Source: Kudoa neothunni (Eukaryota > Cnidaria). Taken from it: a stretch of 64,000 bases of DNA. Shown piece by piece: positions 59,466 to 64,000 of this stretch (position 1 is the first letter of the stretch; each line of letters begins with the position of its first letter). Position numbers and translations under genes: made by a program. The notes under the pieces are model-generated. The model made no database searches, was not told the DNA's origin, and worked only from the letters and a program-made list of their open reading frames with translations. The stretch covers positions 12,524,001-12,588,000 of the forward strand of contig OZ199838.1 in NCBI GenBank assembly GCA_964304625.1, given 5' to 3'.

Positions 59466-60265
59466 ATGAGAAAAACACAGTTTCTAAAGAATTACATATT
59501 TCAATATTTAAGCGATAGTGGTTATGTCGAAAATCTAACACAACAATTAACCAAAACCATCAAAGTTAACGTAATCATATAAGATGTGATTTCCATTTCA
59601 CATGTCATAGGAAAATTATAAGGCAATTGAAAAAAAACAATCATTGTATAACAGTACACGAGACAATTTCTGTTTTTCTACTAAATCAGATACTACGTCA
59701 AGAATCGCCTATAAGGAACTAATTGGTGAAAATTTCCAGTAAATATTTTCCTGAAAACTTTTGGCGAACGGTCTAAACTGATTAAAATAGAGAAGGTTTG
59801 AAAAAATATCGTAGAAGACTGTGCTAAATCATTGGAAGATAATATTAACGCAATGACCAACAATTTAATGCCACTTATAAACGAAGTTATCCCATATTTC
59901 CTTGTACCATGTTTCTAATACCGATTAAGTTGGTCAACGATAATAAGCCTCCGAAAAACCACTTGAATAATGTTCTTATTCCTCAAAAATATAAAATTGA
60001 TTATTCTCCATACCTAAAAAAAGTCCTTGTTGATCATGCAGTTCCTAAAACGGATCTAGATAATTCGCAATTTTCCAATGAAAATAACAACTTTTATTCG
60101 AACTCAAAAATTTCTACAGGAAAATTTGTTTTCCCCAACAACGATATCTGTCAAATTCGTACTAGTCTCAGAAATAAAGGCTGCACTGATTCTGTTCCTT
60201 CGCTATCTGTCATTTCCCCTAATACCATACATGCTGCAGAGAATCGAGAACCATCAAAGAAATAA
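59466..60265 (+). CDS. uncharacterised 206-aa protein (4 exons)
   Basis: Exons 59466-59564, 59611-59725, 59815-59885 and 59930-60265; introns 46, 89 and 44 nt; phases 0, 1 and 0 agree. The start MRKTQFLKNYIFQYLSDSGY is followed by ENLTQQLTKTIK, an amphipathic helical region whose spacing vaguely recalls ENY2 or LisH-type helices. A second helical segment (ELIEDCAKSLEDNINAMTNN) is split over exons 2-3. The C-terminal half is polar and Asn/Ser/Lys rich, probably disordered. I do not recognise the family and claim no function. Alternative: an unrelated, taxon-restricted gene. Confidence 0.6.
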
Positions 60266-60476
60266 AATATATCCTCACCTGAATACCTCTAAATAACATA
60301 AACAGGGAACTGTTCATATATTGTTGATACATTTACATTTTTTCAACGAATTATTTATTTTCCTATTTTTGAGCTTTTTATTAAAAGTAATACATTCAAA
60401 GAAAAATTATAGTTTTACTCTCTTAAAATTGGCGCTAAAAAAACTAACGCCTGTGTCCAATGGAGTTTATCGAGCA

Positions 60477-60933
60477 TCCTAGAGCAGAGGTTCTCAACCG
60501 CTTTTTCAAATTTACCACCTTAACTTGGAAGTCAATTTCGTATTTAACTTAAGTTTTACACTGGTTTAGCTATAGCAGAGGCCATTTGAGGGGTAAATTG
60601 TGGTCCTAAAAAGCACGTACGTTTGTGTAATGACAGTTCTTAATCCTTTCAACTCTTACTCACAAATTATCTGCAGACTTAATTGTCTAGATTTTTCTAA
60701 ATTAAATTAGTGATACCTAAATAATATTTACTACGAAAATAGTCATTTTAAGCAGTATTATTAGTCTTAATAGGGTAAGGATACACCACTAAAATAAAAC
60801 GAGGCATAAACAAAGAGATTGAAAATAGTTTTACAAATATATGTAAAAAAACTTATTCCTAATAACATTTTAAGAATTTTTGCCTAATTCTTATTGAGTT
60901 TAATAACCTCGGTTGAGAATCCCTGTCCTAGAG
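60477..60933. mobile_element. hAT MITE with perfect 8-bp duplication
   Basis: The element 60485-60925 (441 bp) has ends CAGAGGTTCTCAACCGC and, inverted, CAGGGATTCTCAACCGAGG. TCCTAGAG is repeated exactly at 60477-60484 and 60926-60933. No coding content. Ends resemble the 10194 hAT element (CAGTGGTTCTTAACC). Confidence 0.92.
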
Positions 60934-60934
60934 G

Positions 60935-63300
60935 TTTATTATAATAACGCCTTTATTTTTTTAAAAATATGTTTAAATTTGATTAGTAATACATTAAAAT
61001 TGAACATAATATCTTACTAAGTAAAAATAATATAGTAAATGTACAAAAAATTATTTAGCATAGCTCTTAAGAGCGAGCGTTTGTCGCTTTTTAGTTAACA
61101 CGCGTATAGTTTATACCGAAATAAGCCTTATTTCGTCACTAGAAAATTCGTGGTTAAATTTAAAGTTTCTTGGTACCAATTTCAAAGGGAAAGTGACTAT
61201 TGCAACGAAGCATAGTATACGGGTGATTGTAATTAAACACGGCAGATTATAAATAATAAACCTTATACATCAGTTATAAATAGAAATTTCTGGGATTATA
61301 GCTGGATACCGCTCAAACGTAGATGCCATTTAGGAAAGCGTTCACCAACTCAAATAGGACTCATATCCCTTTTGTTGATAAAACAAATTCCACACCTCTT
61401 TACATATGGTAAGGCGTAATTCATTCAAAATTTGTGGATAATTAATCTTACGTGTAATATAGAACTAACTCCAGGAATTAAGTAGAGACCATTTCAATTT
61501 ACCGTTACAGTGTCATTTTAGTATTTTAAAGTTTTTCTATAAAAAACATGTTCTTTTTATTTTTTTTACTTTTTAATCTATTACTACTCAAACTCATTTC
61601 TATGTTAATTAAGTAATTCAAAAGTTTCATTCGTTCCTTTTTTGAATTGAACAAGTCTCGTAAGATATTTTTTTATTATATTAAAAGAAAAAATGAAAAC
61701 TGATCAAAATAAGAAAAATGACGAAGTATATATTAATTTTTTATTACTTAAAAATTGTGGAATCGATAATTTACTTTGAAAAATTCCTAAAAAATTATTT
61801 CCAGTTGTGATATTATCTTGCACCAAAGTTAGAAAGCGCTGACTTGGGAGTAAAAATAGACAGGCTATTTTTGTGGCACGGTAAATTTTAATCATAAATG
61901 ACGCACGATTGGTCAATGCACATTTTAATACCAGAAACTCATACTAACAAGTTGTATACAGATTTAATTTTATATAATTGACTATATATAATTTTATCTG
62001 GCGATTAAGAACAAAATGAGGAGCCAAAAATTATTAAATACTAGTGCGAACTGCCCAACTTCCGTCAGTATTGATAAAATTTTATCATAGAAGAATTCGG
62101 TCAAAAAATAAAGAAATATGACTCTTTTGATTAGCCCTGAGGAGAGATGAAATAAATCTTTTATTTATATATCATACTTTTAACGACTGTGATGGGTACA
62201 GTAAAAAATTGAGATCATATTAGAAAGATAATGAAGGTAGCAAAACCTGAATAACTCGATAATAACTTATTATAATTAATTTTTATTGCTCAAATTAATA
62301 TCCCTTGACCCGGCAAGAGCTTAATGCACTTTTTCCCATAAATAGCCACAAATCACGTCAATGTCAACATAAACAATTAAAATAATTGATTGAAATAAAA
62401 GTACAACCATTTACATTGAATTTAATCATTGAAAGTTCAACATAGCGGGTGATTTCAATGAAATCTACGGACATGGTGCTTGTATTATAAAGCTTCAATT
62501 TATCTGATTACAGAATTCCTTACCAAATTGTTATTAATGATGCAACCATTGACGTTTTCTCATATTTTAAACCATCAATAGAACGTTTAAATATACTTAT
62601 CAAACCATATACGTTAAAACTCCATAAATAAGGAGTGTATTTTCACAAAACCCAAAATATACAAGCCAACATTATATAAAAAGTCAGATGGCATCGTTTA
62701 ATTGACATTTAATAGAGTATATAAGGGAGGATGTTAACTTCAACCGACACTCAGCATGTCATAAGCAGGCGTTAATCCCATTGTTGAACCCAAGTAATCC
62801 GATAAACAAACTTTGAATCAACAAAATCATCATGTTCTAAATAAACACTTCTGGTAACATTTGGTAGTGTAAAAACGATTTAAAGATTTTTTGAAACATT
62901 TTAGCTTTTAAAAAACTTCATGAATGTCTCTCTACAACGAAAAAATTTTGACGCACATGCGTACTTGCTGACACACACACCTCTAGTTCGGATTATGGTC
63001 GAAGTCCGACGTGGCACTGTATCTAAATCCATTTTGTAATCTATCAAGCTAAATTGATCTCTTAATGCCGTGAGCATAATATCAAATTATAATCGTTGTA
63101 AAATAGTTTCAAAAATAATACTACATCTTAAATTTTCTGCTGAAGCTATTTTAAAAGATCGAAATTATTTAATGTTAAAAACGTGTGTACGAAACCATTA
63201 TAATTAATTTGCGTAATTTCTGATAATTATCAAGTATTCTTATGCAATTGTCCAACTAAAATGATGTATGTCACGAAAATTAATAATAATAGTAAAGTCA
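60935..63300. other. anonymous AT-rich DNA
   Basis: No gene recognised. A perfect 19-bp palindrome CGAAATAAGCCTTATTTCG sits near 61119-61137, and 62925-62990 resembles part of the Helitron at 57052. Confidence 0.3.
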
Positions 63301-63337
63301 TTAAAAATGTATATCAAACGACGTATCGAATTAGTTT

Positions 63338-63720
63338 AATTTCCGCGTGATTATTCGTTTTCATTTTTTCATTTTATTTGTCCTGTGTAACTATATTTCG
63401 GCATCTGATAAACGTGATTATGTTTCCAAAGTTTATGACTTTAATAATAAAAAATATAATATCCTGAACAATTAAAGGAATTTATAATAAACCCTGCTTT
63501 ATTAGCGATCATTGTGAAACTATTAATAACTCAATAACCACCAACTGTAATATTAATTGCCATATTAATTCAAAACAAGGAATTGACTATGACAAAAATT
63601 ACTTTTTGGTAGACAAATATTATCCTTACTCAATATTTTTAGATTATTTAAACACCGATACAACTAACAATTCTTCTAGCCAAATCGTTGAACAGGATTG
63701 GATCAAATGGTTGCTAGATT
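63338..63720 (+). CDS. candidate secreted protein, start codon not found
   Basis: The frame from about 63338 reads FHFFILFVLCNYISASDK, a strong signal-peptide-like hydrophobic run. A 64-nt intron (GTGATTATG...TTAAAG, about 63412-63475) joins in phase 1 to an exon encoding IYNKPCFISDHCETINNS and ending SQIVEQDWIKWLLD, then TAG at 63718-63720. About 100 residues in total with five cysteines. No in-frame ATG precedes the leader; an upstream exon may supply it, since an acceptor-like AG ends just before TTTAATTTCC. Family unknown. Confidence 0.4.
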
Positions 63721-63724
63721 AGGA

Positions 63725-64000
63725 AATCCTATCAACAATTAAATTGGATCAATATTTTAATTGCAAGGAAACTTCGTTAATAATAGTTAATAATATTAAA
63801 TGTGTGTTATAATTTAATTTTAAGACAACTGAAAATGTACATATTTAGGAAATTGAAAGAAATAAATCCATTTCTCAGACATTGTCGATTTCGTTATGGA
63901 GTGTCAACCCTTGTAATTTCACCAAAGTCAGCCATCACTCGGACCAATTTTTTAATATACTTCTAATTATCAGTATTATCACAGAATATTCTCAGAATAA
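63725..64000. other. anonymous AT-rich DNA
   Basis: No feature seen up to the window end. Confidence 0.3.

Noticed and set aside
59281-59520. Extra 5' coding exons for the 59466 gene
   Set aside because: The 41-nt GT-AG segment at 59355-59395 is attractive, but no frame across it stays open; the ATG at 59466 gives a better model.
61119-61137. Perfect 19-bp palindrome as a regulatory element
   Set aside because: Isolated, not near a gene or repeated elsewhere; such palindromes are expected in AT-rich repeat DNA.
1-64000. CRISPR array, phage or bacterial operon
   Set aside because: No regularly spaced repeats, no ribosome-binding sites and pervasive GT-AG introns; the DNA is clearly eukaryotic.

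Overview
This is an AT-rich (about 70% A+T by eye) piece of an animal nuclear genome. It holds spliced genes with GT-AG introns, no bacterial operons, a large transposon load, and animal-conserved genes (augmin HAUS7-like, cyclin Y-like, GK5-like, acid sphingomyelinase-like, archease, SNRNP27, sulfite oxidase). Very short introns (about 40-55 nt), the AT bias and the mix of piggyBac, hAT, Helitron and Merlin-like elements suggest an invertebrate, most likely an arthropod. A copepod-like animal is only a guess. Exons were joined by hand from reading frames, splice dinucleotides, phase and remembered family motifs, so boundaries are inferences.

Layout. 1-6.5 kb: piggyBac-type ends, a palindromic MITE and anonymous DNA. 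6.5-8.9 kb (-): a 12-exon acid sphingomyelinase-like gene with all metal ligands kept. 9.6-12.6 kb: a piggyBac-type element split by a hAT element with a perfect 8-bp duplication. 14-17.7 kb: a pogo-like element, then a piggyBac element with TTAA duplication that splits a small ORF. 18.2-18.65 kb (+): a secreted cysteine-rich peptide with an internal duplication. 18.9-20.8 kb (-): complete sulfite oxidase. 21.3-24.6 kb: two more piggyBac remnants. 25.0-26.3 kb (-): cyclin Y-like gene. 29-30.6 kb: a FLYWCH/MULE remnant and a hAT element. 31.65 kb (+): intact RPABC5/RPB10. 32.9-34.1 and 42.4-44.3 kb: two copies of one Helitron. 34.5 kb: a Merlin-like remnant. 36.6-37.7 kb (+): a small membrane protein (PET117-like?) and SNRNP27. 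38.2-41.2 kb: piggyBac and hAT remnants. 45.4-53.2 kb: a compact cluster of DNAJC19/TIM14 (+), archease (-), HAUS7-like (+) and a 13-exon GK5-like kinase (-). 54.5-61 kb: hAT elements, another Helitron, a short candidate gene start and an unassigned four-exon gene. 63.4-63.7 kb (+): a candidate secreted protein.

The genes do not form one pathway; they are mostly housekeeping functions (lysosomal lipid turnover, sulfur catabolism, Wnt/CDK signalling, RNA polymerase, splicing, mitochondrial import, tRNA ligation, spindle assembly). Two patterns stand out. First, a GCGCAYGCGC-like (NRF1/Ewg-type) motif sits within about 70 bp of the start codon of most housekeeping genes. Second, about a dozen distinct piggyBac-type ends each carry a GGGGT..ACCCC palindrome whose arms differ between families while base pairing is kept.
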